This document shows, piece after piece, positions 36,613 through 44,495 of a DNA stretch of 64,000 nt. Source of the DNA: Desulfocarbo indianensis (GTDB taxonomy: Bacteria > Desulfobacterota > Desulfarculia > Desulfarculales > Desulfarculaceae); NCBI GenBank assembly GCA_001184205.1, contig LBMP01000002.1, positions 514,726-578,725 on the forward strand, in the 5' to 3' direction. The position numbers and the translations under genes were made by a program. The notes beneath the pieces are model-generated. The model searched no databases and had not been told where the DNA came from. It saw only the letters and a program-made list of their open reading frames with translations. How positions within the stretch are numbered: position 1 is the stretch's first letter; each line of letters starts with the position of its first letter.

Positions 36613-38025
36613 TTACTTCTTGGCGGCCGGCTTGAAAAGCTGGGGCGGCTTGGTGGTGTCGCCGGTGGCGCCCGGGTAGTCCGAGGTCACGAACACCTTT
36701 TCGCCCTTGGCCAAGTGCTGGTCGGCCTCGTGCATGAAGTTCACGAAGCGCTTCTTGCACTCGTAGAAGCCGTGCCACCAGGCGTAGTCCGGGGCCATCA
36801 TGGCCGAGCCCATGCGGGCCCGGCGGCCTTCGTGGTGCCACAGCTCGTAGAACTCGGTCCACAGGGGGGCCTTGAAGAAGGCGTCCTTGGCCAGGAGCCC
36901 CTTGGCATAAAGCTCGTTCAGCTTGGCCAGGGCCGGCTTGTAATAGGTGTCGTTATACAGATTGACCGCGCCGTCCATCTGGGCGTAGTGGGAGAGCACC
37001 CATTGCTTGCCGTGGCACTGCATGCAGACCTGCTGCATCTTCTGACGCTCCTCCTGCCAGTTGGTGGGCGCGGGGAAGGCCTTGAAGTCGCTGGGCCGCA
37101 CGGTCAAGGGCGCTTGCAGCTCCCAGGAAAGGCGCTCGGTCACGTCGTGGGTGGTGAGCACCTGGCCGGAGCCGCTCATGTGGCAGGCGGCGCAGGCCGG
37201 GGCGCGGTAATCCACCCCCGGCGTCCAGGTGCCGGGCGCGGCGGTCCAGTTCCACTTCTCGCCTTCGGAGCGGGTGATGGCCCCGTGCTTGGATTCGTTC
37301 CAGATCTCAAGCTGGGGATGGTCGGGCCCCAAATGGCACTGGCCGCAGGTGTCGGGCTTCCTGGCCTCGGCCACGCTGAAGCGGTGCCGGGTGTGACAGG
37401 CCGCGCAGGAACCCTTGGAATCGTCCAGGTTCACCCGGCCCACGCCCACGTTGGGCCAGGTCAGCGGGTCCAGTTGGCCCTTGTCGTCTATCTTCAGCAC
37501 CGTGCCGTGGCAATGAAAGCAGCCGTTGGACCGTTCGAAATCGCTGTTGAGCCCGAAATTGAGCCAGGGATCTATCTTCCAGATGATCTCCATGGTGTTG
37601 GCGTGCTTGCTCTTGGCGTATTGCTTGGCCTCGTCCGGGTGGCAGCGCGAACAGTCCTTGGGCGTCACCACCGCGGAAATGGCGGCCCGGTACTGGCTGG
37701 TCCCCCATTTATTGTCCGAGCGCTGGTATTGCTTGAAGTGCTCCTGGGCGACGTCCTTGTCGGTCTCCTCGGCCTGGTGGCAATCCAGACAGGTGATGTT
37801 GGCGCTGGCGTGCCGGCTGTGGGCCCAATCGGCGAAAATGCCGGGGCTCTCCGTCTTGTGGCACTCGATACAGGCCTGGGCCTGCGGGCTCATGCCGCGC
37901 ACCACGCGGAATTCCTTCATCTTTGGCTGGTTCGGCGCCGTTTGCTCGGCGGCCCAGGCCGCGCCCGCCAGCAGCCAAAGCGCGGCCAGGATGGCCGGCA
38001 GGGCCAGGGTGCAAAGCTTTTTCAT
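36613..38025 (-). CDS. Octaheme c-type cytochrome, hydroxylamine oxidoreductase family
   Basis: 470 aa periplasmic cytochrome with a signal peptide (LALPAILAALWLLAGAAWA) and eight CxxCH haem sites: CIECH, CLDCH, CSRCH, CFHCH, CAACH, CGQCH, CAACH and CMQCH. Number, spacing and the HAO-typical C-terminal aromatic stretch (MAPDYAWWHGFYE) place it in the HAO/octaheme nitrite-hydroxylamine group. The start at 38025 is the ATG that directly opens the signal peptide. With a NapC/NrfH-type quinol oxidase 131 bp upstream it probably reduces nitrite, hydroxylamine or a similar N (or S) oxyanion. Oxidative ammonia metabolism would be unexpected here. Whether the P460 cross-linking tyrosine is present needs an alignment. 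Confidence 0.88.
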   Translation of the reverse strand: MKKLCTLALPAILAALWLLAGAAWAAEQTAPNQPKMKEFRVVRGMSPQAQACIECHKTESPGIFADWAHSRHASANITCLDCHQAEETDKDVAQEHFKQYQRSDNKWGTSQYRAAISAVVTPKDCSRCHPDEAKQYAKSKHANTMEIIWKIDPWLNFGLNSDFERSNGCFHCHGTVLKIDDKGQLDPLTWPNVGVGRVNLDDSKGSCAACHTRHRFSVAEARKPDTCGQCHLGPDHPQLEIWNESKHGAITRSEGEKWNWTAAPGTWTPGVDYRAPACAACHMSGSGQVLTTHDVTERLSWELQAPLTVRPSDFKAFPAPTNWQEERQKMQQVCMQCHGKQWVLSHYAQMDGAVNLYNDTYYKPALAKLNELYAKGLLAKDAFFKAPLWTEFYELWHHEGRRARMGSAMMAPDYAWWHGFYECKKRFVNFMHEADQHLAKGEKVFVTSDYPGATGDTTKPPQLFKPAAKK

Positions 38026-38156
38026 CCCCCGCTCCTCCTTTTGAGATTTATCTCGCCGCCGCGGGCCTCCCCAGACCCCATGACGGGCGGCGTAAAACCT
38101 TGGCATCTCCTCAAGCGGCCCGGTGAGCGGCGTGACGCCGGCTCCTCATGGCCGCC

Positions 38157-38687
38157 TCAGCTACCCAGTTGGGCGTATTCGTAAAGCGGTTTATCCCTGT
38201 GCACGAAATTGCGGTGGCAATCGGTGCAGCGTTTTTCATAGCCCGGCCGCGCATACAGCACGCTGCGGTGGGCCAGCATGGCCCCGCGCCGGTTGGGCAT
38301 ATAAAGCAGATTGCGGTGGCATTTGAGACACTGATCGTTGGCCATGGTGGCCCAGGCCTGCTCGCGCATGGCTTGGCGGTCGTAGGCGCCGCCCAGGAAA
38401 TGGACCACCACGTCCTTGATGCCGTGGGCGGTCTTGGCGTAGAAAAAATTGAAGGTATCGTGGGGCGCGGGCAGATGGCAATCCATGCAATCGGCCACGA
38501 AGCCCTTGGTATTGGCCACGTGGCTGGACATGCGCCAGGCGTTGTAGGCGGGCTCTATCTCGTGACAGGAGGCGCAGAATTCGGGAGTGGAGGTGCGGGC
38601 CATGGTGTAATAAGTGAGACTGAAAAGCGGAAAGGCCAGGATCAGACCGGCGCATACCAGGATGGCCGCTTTCAGGTATTTCGGCAT
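38157..38687 (-). CDS. NapC/NrfH-family tetraheme quinol dehydrogenase
   Basis: 176 aa. One N-terminal membrane helix (ILVCAGLILAFPLFSLTYYT) is followed by a periplasmic domain with four CxxCH sites: CASCH, CMDCH, CLKCH and CTDCH. It passes electrons from menaquinol to a periplasmic partner, here most likely the adjacent octaheme cytochrome. The ATG at 38687 has GGGGAGGGG upstream; a TTG one codon earlier is less likely. A weak -35/-10 pair and an 18-bp palindrome lie upstream. Confidence 0.92.
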   Translation of the reverse strand: MPKYLKAAILVCAGLILAFPLFSLTYYTMARTSTPEFCASCHEIEPAYNAWRMSSHVANTKGFVADCMDCHLPAPHDTFNFFYAKTAHGIKDVVVHFLGGAYDRQAMREQAWATMANDQCLKCHRNLLYMPNRRGAMLAHRSVLYARPGYEKRCTDCHRNFVHRDKPLYEYAQLGS

Positions 38688-38762
38688 CAATCCCCTCCCC
38701 CGAGTGATGAACGCCCCGCTTTTGGCCCGCGCTTTTTGGTTGCGCCATTGCCTATTTTTTAA

Positions 38763-38792
38763 ATTCTAAAGTAGCGGGACCGGCGGGCACAA
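38763..38792 (-). promoter_or_regulatory. Possible promoter of the cytochrome operon
   Basis: Minus strand: TTGTGC (38792-38787), 18-bp spacer, TAGAAT (38768-38763), about 75 bp before the napC-like ATG. The -10 is good, the -35 poor. Confidence 0.35.
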
Positions 38793-38797
38793 GGGAG

Positions 38798-38815
38798 AAA
38801 AGCCGATTTCTCGGC
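38798..38815 (-). terminator. Short terminator after the ZIP gene
   Basis: Minus strand GCCGA, loop GAAA, TCGGC followed by TTTTC. It has a five-pair stem with a stable tetraloop, about 130 bp after the ZIP stop. Confidence 0.45.
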
Positions 38816-38878
38816 CAAAAGAATAACCATTATCGCTATTTATGAATTAAATCCCTATTAAGATATGTTTTACCACTA

Positions 38879-38896
38879 ATTATAAGCGCTTATAAT
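38879..38896. promoter_or_regulatory. Perfect 18-bp palindrome, candidate operator
   Basis: ATTATAAGCGCTTATAAT is self-complementary and is framed by an outer inverted pair CCACTA ... TAGTGG. It lies in an AT-rich stretch between the ZIP stop and the cytochrome operon start. The regulator is unknown. Confidence 0.5.
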
Positions 38897-38946
38897 CACC
38901 TAATTTAAGTAGTGGATATTTGGCGTGATAAATTGAACTAATTTTT

Positions 38947-39768
38947 TTAGCCGAGCGCCACGTCCAGCACCATCATGGTGGTGAATCCCAACAGGGCGCC
39001 CAGGGTGGCCAGGTCGGTATTGCCGCCGCGTTGGGATTCCGGGATAAGCTCTTCCACCACCACGAAGATCATGGCCCCGGCCGCGAAGCTCAAGGCATAG
39101 GGCAGGATGGGCTTGGACCAAAACACCAAGGCCGCGCCCAAGACCGCCGCCACCGGCTCCACCACCCCGGATAGCTGGCCGTACCAGAAGCATTTCAAGC
39201 GGCTGAGCCCCTCGCGCCTGAGCGGCACGGAAACCGCGGTGCCCTCGGGCAGGTTCTGGATGCCGATGCCCAGGGCCAGGGCCACGGCCCCGCCCAGGCT
39301 GGCCGCGGGATAGCCGGCGGCCACCGCGCCGAAGCCCACCCCCACGGCCAGGCCCTCGGGGATGTTGTGCAGGGTGATGGCCAACACCAGAAGCGTGCTG
39401 CGCCGCCAGGAGGTGGCGATGCCCTCGGCCTCGGAGCGCGGGGCGTTCAGATGCAGATGGGGCAGGATGAAATCCAGCATCCGCAAAAAAGCGCCGCCGG
39501 CCAGAAAGCCCGCCGCCGCCGGCAGCCAGCCCGGCGTGCCCATCTCCTCGGCCAGGGCGATGCCCGGCGCCAAGAGCGACCAGAAGCTGGCCGCGATCAT
39601 CACTCCGGCGGCGAAGCCCAGCATGCCGTCCAACAGCTTGCGGTTGATCTCCCTGGCCATGAAAACCACGGCCGCGCCCAGGGCGGTCATGCCCCAGGTG
39701 AACAGGGAGGCGGCCAGGGCCTGGCTCACCGGGCCCATGCCCATGAAAAACGTTGTCGCCGTATCCAA
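38947..39768 (-). CDS. ZIP-family divalent metal transporter
   Basis: 273 aa inner-membrane transporter with about eight helices. The two metal-path helices are intact: [16 protein letters not shown] and [17 protein letters not shown]. They carry the paired His/Asn/Glu ligands of zinc-iron permeases. Start choice: a TTG at 39768 has GGGGGAAG at proper spacing, whereas the ATGs at 39744 and 39738 have none. The C-terminus [13 protein letters not shown] is typical of the ZupT/GufA branch. It lies between the cytochrome operon and a divergent amino-acid operon. The metal (Zn, Fe or Mn) is not resolved. Confidence 0.9.
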   Translation of the reverse strand: MDTATTFFMGMGPVSQALAASLFTWGMTALGAAVVFMAREINRKLLDGMLGFAAGVMIAASFWSLLAPGIALAEEMGTPGWLPAAAGFLAGGAFLRMLDFILPHLHLNAPRSEAEGIATSWRRSTLLVLAITLHNIPEGLAVGVGFGAVAAGYPAASLGGAVALALGIGIQNLPEGTAVSVPLRREGLSRLKCFWYGQLSGVVEPVAAVLGAALVFWSKPILPYALSFAAGAMIFVVVEELIPESQRGGNTDLATLGALLGFTTMMVLDVALG

Positions 39769-40025
39769 GGCTTCCCCCTCATGGTTGCCGAAAGCGTCGT
39801 TGTGAACAGGATACGGCCAAGCCGGGCGGCTTGTCATCCCCTGGCGGAAACCCACCGCTCTTGCGGCTGGCCTGCTTCCTGGCCCCCCAGGATTGAAACG
39901 CGGCTTTTTGCGGGTTTTGCCGGCCCTTGGCCGGAGCTGATCTCTTTCAGCTATGATCTCGATATTATAAACTAAATAATTGAAAGCCCTGCCCGCTATC
40001 CCCGCAGGCTGCGGCCGGCCAAGCC

Positions 40026-40054
40026 TTGACACCCCCCCCGCCCTGGGATAAATT
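40026..40054 (+). promoter_or_regulatory. Predicted sigma-70 promoter of the alaC-hom operon
   Basis: A consensus TTGACA (40026-40031) is followed by a C-rich 17-bp spacer and TAAATT (40049-40054). The rest of the 365-bp gene-free stretch 39769-40133 shows only an AT-rich patch near 39955-39985, presumably promoter or operator DNA for one of the divergent genes. Confidence 0.55.
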
Positions 40055-40133
40055 CGTATATTCAGCCGGAAACGGCTCAAAAGACAGCGATAAACCCCTT
40101 AACGGCCCTTTTGGGCGAGCGAGAAAACCAGCC

Positions 40134-41306
40134 ATGCAAGAGTTCCGCCGCATGAAGCGGCTGCCGCCATACGTTTTCGCAGTGGTGAACGATCTCAAGA
40201 TGGAACTGCGACGCCAGGGCGAGGACATCATCGACCTGGGCATGGGCAACCCTGATTTGGGCACCCCGGACCACATCGTGGCCAAGATGGTGGAAAAGGT
40301 GCAGGACCCGCGCAACCACCGCTATTCGGCCAGCAAGGGCATCACCGGCCTGCGCAAGGCCATCTGCGCCTGGTACAAGCGCCGTTACGACGTTGATCTG
40401 GACCCCGACACCGAGGCGGTGGCCACCATCGGGGCCAAGGAAGGCCTGAGCCATTTGGTTCTGGCCACCATCAGTCCGGGCGACGTGGTGCTGGTGCCCA
40501 GCCCCACCTATCCCATCCACCCCTACAGCGTGGTGATTTCGGGCGGCGACCTGCGCAGCGTGCCGCTGATGCCCGACCGGGATTTCTTCGACGATCTGCT
40601 CACGGCTTTCCGCCAGACCTGGCCGCAGCCCAAGATGCTGATCATCAGCTTCCCCCACAATCCCACCACGGTGTGCGTGGACATGGATTACATGACCAAG
40701 ATCGTGGAGTTCTGCAAGGAACACGAGATCTGGCTGGTGCATGATTTCGCCTACGCCGATTTGTGCTTCGACGGTTACCAGGCGCCCAGCGTTTTGCAGG
40801 TGCCGGGGGCCAAGGACGTGGCCGTGGAGTTTTTCTCCATGAGCAAGTCGTACTCCATGGCCGGCTGGCGGTTGGGCTACTGCGTGGGCAATCCGGAGTT
40901 GATCCACGCCCTCACCCGCATCAAGAGCTATCTGGATTACGGCGTGTTCCAGCCCATCCAGATCGCGGCGGTGGAAGCCCTGAACAAGGAACAGGATTGC
41001 GTCAAGGAAATCGTGGAGGTCTACCGGCACCGGCGCGACACCCTGGTCAGCGGCCTAAACCGGGTGGGCTGGGAGGTGCCATGCCCCAAGGGCACCATGT
41101 TCCTTTGGGCGCCCATCCCGGAGCAGTTCCGCGCCATGGGCTCGGTGGAGTTCAGCAAGCTTCTGATCCGCGAGGCCAAGGTGGCGGTGAGCCCCGGCCG
41201 GGGCTTTGGCGAATACGGCGATGATTACGTGCGCTTCGCCCTGGTGGAGAACGAGCACCGCATCAACCAGGCCATTCGTGGCCTGCGCAAGTTCTTCCAG
41301 GCCTAG
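40134..41306 (+). CDS. alaC: Alanine-type aminotransferase (AlaC/LL-DAP-aminotransferase-like)
   Basis: 390 aa class I aminotransferase. It has [20 protein letters not shown] near the N-terminus, [10 protein letters not shown] and [13 protein letters not shown]. The PLP lysine is in [20 protein letters not shown]. This Y-A-D-L and S-K-S-Y pattern is that of the AlaC/YfdZ and LL-diaminopimelate aminotransferase group. The start at 40134 is the ATG nearest the family N-terminus; its ribosome site is weak. Homoserine dehydrogenase and ApgM follow, an arrangement common in anaerobic proteobacteria, so it may supply alanine or diaminopimelate. Confidence 0.88.
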   Translation: MQEFRRMKRLPPYVFAVVNDLKMELRRQGEDIIDLGMGNPDLGTPDHIVAKMVEKVQDPRNHRYSASKGITGLRKAICAWYKRRYDVDLDPDTEAVATIGAKEGLSHLVLATISPGDVVLVPSPTYPIHPYSVVISGGDLRSVPLMPDRDFFDDLLTAFRQTWPQPKMLIISFPHNPTTVCVDMDYMTKIVEFCKEHEIWLVHDFAYADLCFDGYQAPSVLQVPGAKDVAVEFFSMSKSYSMAGWRLGYCVGNPELIHALTRIKSYLDYGVFQPIQIAAVEALNKEQDCVKEIVEVYRHRRDTLVSGLNRVGWEVPCPKGTMFLWAPIPEQFRAMGSVEFSKLLIREAKVAVSPGRGFGEYGDDYVRFALVENEHRINQAIRGLRKFFQA

Positions 41307-41414
41307 GCGCGGCAGGGGCGGCTATTAGGCGAGAGACAAGACGACGGCGAGGGAAACACCCTCTGACCTAATCCGGGGCAGGCGAGAGCGGCTATTCGAA
41401 GCAAGAGGCAAGGC

Positions 41415-42722
41415 ATGGCTGAGCGGTCGGTCAAAGTGGGTCTCATCGGCCTGGGCGTGGTGGGCGGCGGGGTGGCCCGTTTGCTCCTGGAGGAAAAAGA
41501 GCGCCTGGCCGAGGTCTTGGGCGCGGAACTCCAACTGGCCAGGGCCGCGGATCTGGACGAGAAACTGGCCGGGGAACTGGCCTTGCCCGCCGGGGTCTAC
41601 ACCGCCGAGGTGAACGCCATCCTGGACGACCCGGCCATAGATATCGTGGTGGAACTCATAGGCGGCCTGGAGCCGGCCAAGAGCTTCATCCTGAAGGCCA
41701 TCGCCGGCGGCAAGCAGGTGGTCACCGCCAACAAGGCTCTTTTGGCCCACCACGGGGCCGAGCTGTTCGCCGCGGCCCGGCAAAAGGGCGTGGGCGTGGC
41801 CTTCGAGGCCTCCGTGGGCGGCGGCATACCCCTGATCCGCAGCCTGCGCGAGAGCCTGGCCGCCAACCGCATCAACGCCTGCCTGGGCATCCTGAACGGC
41901 ACCTGCAACTTCATCCTCACCAAGATGACCGCCGAGGGGGCCTCCTTCCAGGACGTGCTCAAGGAAGCCCAGGCCAGGGGGTTCGCCGAGGCCGATCCCG
42001 CCTTCGACGTGGAGGGCATCGACACCGCCCACAAGCTGGCCATCGTCACCGCCCTGGTCACCGGCGCCCAGCCCCGGCTGGAGGACATCCCCACCGAGGG
42101 CATAAGCAGGCTCACGCCCTTGGATATCCAGTTCGCCGGCGAGTTCGGCTACAAGGTCAAGCTGCTGGCCCTTTTCAACCAGGATGGGGGCGGGGTGGAG
42201 GCCAGGGTTCATCCGGCCCTGGTGCCCCGGGACCACGTGCTGGCCTCGGTGGACGGGGCCTTCAACGCCCTGCACATAAACGGCGATTGGGTGGGGGACG
42301 TGCTGCTTTACGGCCTGGGCGCGGGCCGGCGGCCCACCGCCTCGGCCGTGGTGGGCGATATCCTGGAGATGGCCCGCGGCATCCTGGGCGGCGGGCGCGG
42401 CCAGACGCCCCCCCTGGGCCGGGCGGGCCTGAAAAACGGCGGGCCCCTGGCCCTGAAGCCTCTCAGCGAGGCGGTTTGCCAGTATTATTTCCGGTTTACC
42501 GCCCTGGATAAGCCGGGGGTGCTGGCCGCCATCGCCAAGGTTTTGGCCGAGCACCGGATTTCCATCGAGGCCGTGATCCAAAAGGGGCGCGAGACCGGCG
42601 GCGGCGTGCCCATCGTGATGCTGACCCACGAGGCCCGCGAGGCCTCGGTGCAGGCGGCGCTTGAGATCATAGACGGGCTGGAGGTGATCTCCCAGCCCAC
42701 CATGCTCATACGCAAGGCTTGA
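41415..42722 (+). CDS. hom: Homoserine dehydrogenase
   Basis: Reduces aspartate semialdehyde to homoserine for threonine and methionine. 435 aa, the monofunctional type. The NAD(P) motif is GLIGLGVVGGGVARLL (residues 9-24). The catalytic core includes VTANKALLAHHG, GGGIPLIRSLRESL and LNGTCNFILTKM, and FAEADPAFDVEGIDTAHKLAI holds the catalytic Lys. A C-terminal ACT domain (about residues 355-430, YYFRFTALDKPGVLAAIAKVL) implies threonine feedback. An AGAGGCAAGG ribosome site precedes the ATG. The next gene, apgM, starts 18 bp after it. Confidence 0.96.
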   Translation: MAERSVKVGLIGLGVVGGGVARLLLEEKERLAEVLGAELQLARAADLDEKLAGELALPAGVYTAEVNAILDDPAIDIVVELIGGLEPAKSFILKAIAGGKQVVTANKALLAHHGAELFAAARQKGVGVAFEASVGGGIPLIRSLRESLAANRINACLGILNGTCNFILTKMTAEGASFQDVLKEAQARGFAEADPAFDVEGIDTAHKLAIVTALVTGAQPRLEDIPTEGISRLTPLDIQFAGEFGYKVKLLALFNQDGGGVEARVHPALVPRDHVLASVDGAFNALHINGDWVGDVLLYGLGAGRRPTASAVVGDILEMARGILGGGRGQTPPLGRAGLKNGGPLALKPLSEAVCQYYFRFTALDKPGVLAAIAKVLAEHRISIEAVIQKGRETGGGVPIVMLTHEAREASVQAALEIIDGLEVISQPTMLIRKA

Positions 42723-42740
42723 GAAGGCTGTGCTAAAGCC

Positions 42741-43943
42741 ATGAAATACCTGATTTTGGTTGGCGACGGCATGGGCGACCGCCCCAGGGGGGACCTGGGC
42801 GGGCGCACCGTGCTGGAGGCGGCGGAAACCCCCCACATGGACCGTCTGGCCAGGGAGGGCGAGCTGGGCCTGGCCCTCACCATTCCGCCGGGCAAGGACC
42901 CCGGTTCGGACACGGCCAACATGAGCCTCATGGGTTTCGATCCGGCCAAGTACCACACCGGCCGCTCACCCATCGAGGCCGCGGCCATGGGCGTGGACCT
43001 GGGCCCCCGGGATATAGCCTTCCGCTGCAACCTGGTGACCCTGGACCGGGGGGATGGCGGCGTGATCATGCAGGATTACGCGGCGGGCCACATCGACACC
43101 CAGAGCGCGGCCCGCTTCATAGAAGCGGTGGACGCGGCCCTGGGCCGGCCGGGGTTGAAATTTCATCCCGGCGTGAGCTACCGGCACCTTTTGGTGTGGC
43201 AAGACGGGCCGTTAAAGGCCCTCACCGTGCCGCCGCACGACCGCAGCGGCCAGGCGGTGGACGATGTTCTGAACCAGGGCGGGGAGAGCGCGGCGGTGAA
43301 CGACCTCATGCGCGCCTCCTGGCCGGTTTTGGCGGATCATCCCCTCAACCAGCTGCGCCGCCACGAGGGCAAGCCCGAGGTCAGCTCCATCTGGCTGTGG
43401 GGCCAGGGCACCAAGCCCAGCCTGGTCAGCTTCCAGGACAGCTACGGCCTCACGGGATTCACGGTGAGCGCGGTGGATTTGATCAAGGGCCTGGGCGTGC
43501 TGGCGGGCCTGCGCGCGGTGAACGTGCCCGGCGCCACGGGTTTCCTGGACACCGATTACGCCGGCAAGGTGCGGGCGGTGCTGGAGGGACTGGAAAACGA
43601 CGACCTGGCCTTTCTGCACGTGGAGGCCCCGGACGAGGCCGGCCACAGCGGCAAGCTCGACCTCAAGATGCGGGCGGTGCGGGAGTTCGACCAAAGGGTG
43701 GTGGGTCCGGTGCTGGAGGGTATGGCCAAATTGGGGCCTCACCGGGTGCTTTTGGCCACTGATCATTACACGCCCCTGGAGGTGAAGACCCACACCCCGG
43801 AGCCGGTCCCCTACGTGATTTGGGATTCGGAAAATCGCGCCGAAGGCGGCGAGGGCTTCAATGAAAAGGCGGCTGCGGCCGCCTCCCGGGGACGGGTGCT
43901 GCCGGCCCATGGCCTCATAGGCCGCCTGGTGGGGCGCAAATGA
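42741..43943 (+). CDS. apgM: Cofactor-independent phosphoglycerate mutase (archaeal type)
   Basis: Interconverts 3- and 2-phosphoglycerate, or acts as a phosphohomoserine-type mutase homologue. 400 aa member of the alkaline phosphatase superfamily, ApgM branch. It has the N-terminal metal site LVGDGMGDRP and the catalytic serine region PGSDTANMSLMGFDP. Histidine and aspartate ligands are in VEAPDEAGHSG and LLATDHYTP. It is placed in the threonine operon, as in many relatives. Some such neighbours are annotated as a homoserine kinase-like function, and a role in that pathway cannot be excluded. The next gene overlaps it by 4 bp. Confidence 0.9.
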   Translation: MKYLILVGDGMGDRPRGDLGGRTVLEAAETPHMDRLAREGELGLALTIPPGKDPGSDTANMSLMGFDPAKYHTGRSPIEAAAMGVDLGPRDIAFRCNLVTLDRGDGGVIMQDYAAGHIDTQSAARFIEAVDAALGRPGLKFHPGVSYRHLLVWQDGPLKALTVPPHDRSGQAVDDVLNQGGESAAVNDLMRASWPVLADHPLNQLRRHEGKPEVSSIWLWGQGTKPSLVSFQDSYGLTGFTVSAVDLIKGLGVLAGLRAVNVPGATGFLDTDYAGKVRAVLEGLENDDLAFLHVEAPDEAGHSGKLDLKMRAVREFDQRVVGPVLEGMAKLGPHRVLLATDHYTPLEVKTHTPEPVPYVIWDSENRAEGGEGFNEKAAAAASRGRVLPAHGLIGRLVGRK

Positions 43944-44368
43944 GCCATCGTGTTGAATTGCGTCCCCTTTTCGGGGACGTAGACGCCATGAACGTGGTTT
44001 ATTACGGCAATTATCTGCGTTTTTTCGAGCGCGGCCGGGCCGAGCTGATGCGCGCGGGCGGCGGCAGTTACGCCGCCATGGAGAGCCAGGGGCTGCATTT
44101 GCCGGTTTCCGAGACTGGAATCAAGTATTTACGGCCGGCGCACTACGACGAGCTCTTGATCGTGGATACCTCGGTCGCCTGGGTGAAACGCGCGACATTG
44201 CGCTTTGATTATAATGTGTTACGTGATGCCGGCCCAGAGGGGGAGGAGTTCATCGCCCAAGGCTTCACCGTGCACGGCTGCGTGGATGACCAGGGAAAAA
44301 TAGTACGCCTGCCTCTGTGGGTGACCGAGGTCGCCCGCGCCCATCTAACCCAAAAGGCGGCTCCGTGA
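43940..44368 (+). CDS. Acyl-CoA thioesterase, 4-hydroxybenzoyl-CoA thioesterase family
   Basis: 142 aa hot-dog fold thioesterase (YbgC-like). The catalytic Asp is in [20 protein letters not shown] near the N-terminus, followed by [14 protein letters not shown]. Length and motifs are normal. The ATG overlaps the apgM stop (ATGA), so it is the last gene of the alaC-hom-apgM operon. The substrate is unknown. Confidence 0.9.
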   Translation: MSHRVELRPLFGDVDAMNVVYYGNYLRFFERGRAELMRAGGGSYAAMESQGLHLPVSETGIKYLRPAHYDELLIVDTSVAWVKRATLRFDYNVLRDAGPEGEEFIAQGFTVHGCVDDQGKIVRLPLWVTEVARAHLTQKAAP

Positions 44369-44420
44369 AGCTATAAGCTCTCTTACCCTTCTGATTTGCT
44401 TGCCAAACGGGGCCCCCGCG

Positions 44421-44440
44421 TGCAATAGTTTAACATTGCA
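44421..44440 (+). promoter_or_regulatory. Inverted repeat upstream of ppdK
   Basis: TGCAAT, 8-bp spacer, ATTGCA, 56 bp before the ppdK start. Possible operator; no regulator can be named. Confidence 0.35.
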
Positions 44441-44495
44441 AGTTGTTATCGCCCAAGTTCCACCATGGGAATTTGACGGCCTAGGGAGGAAGCAA

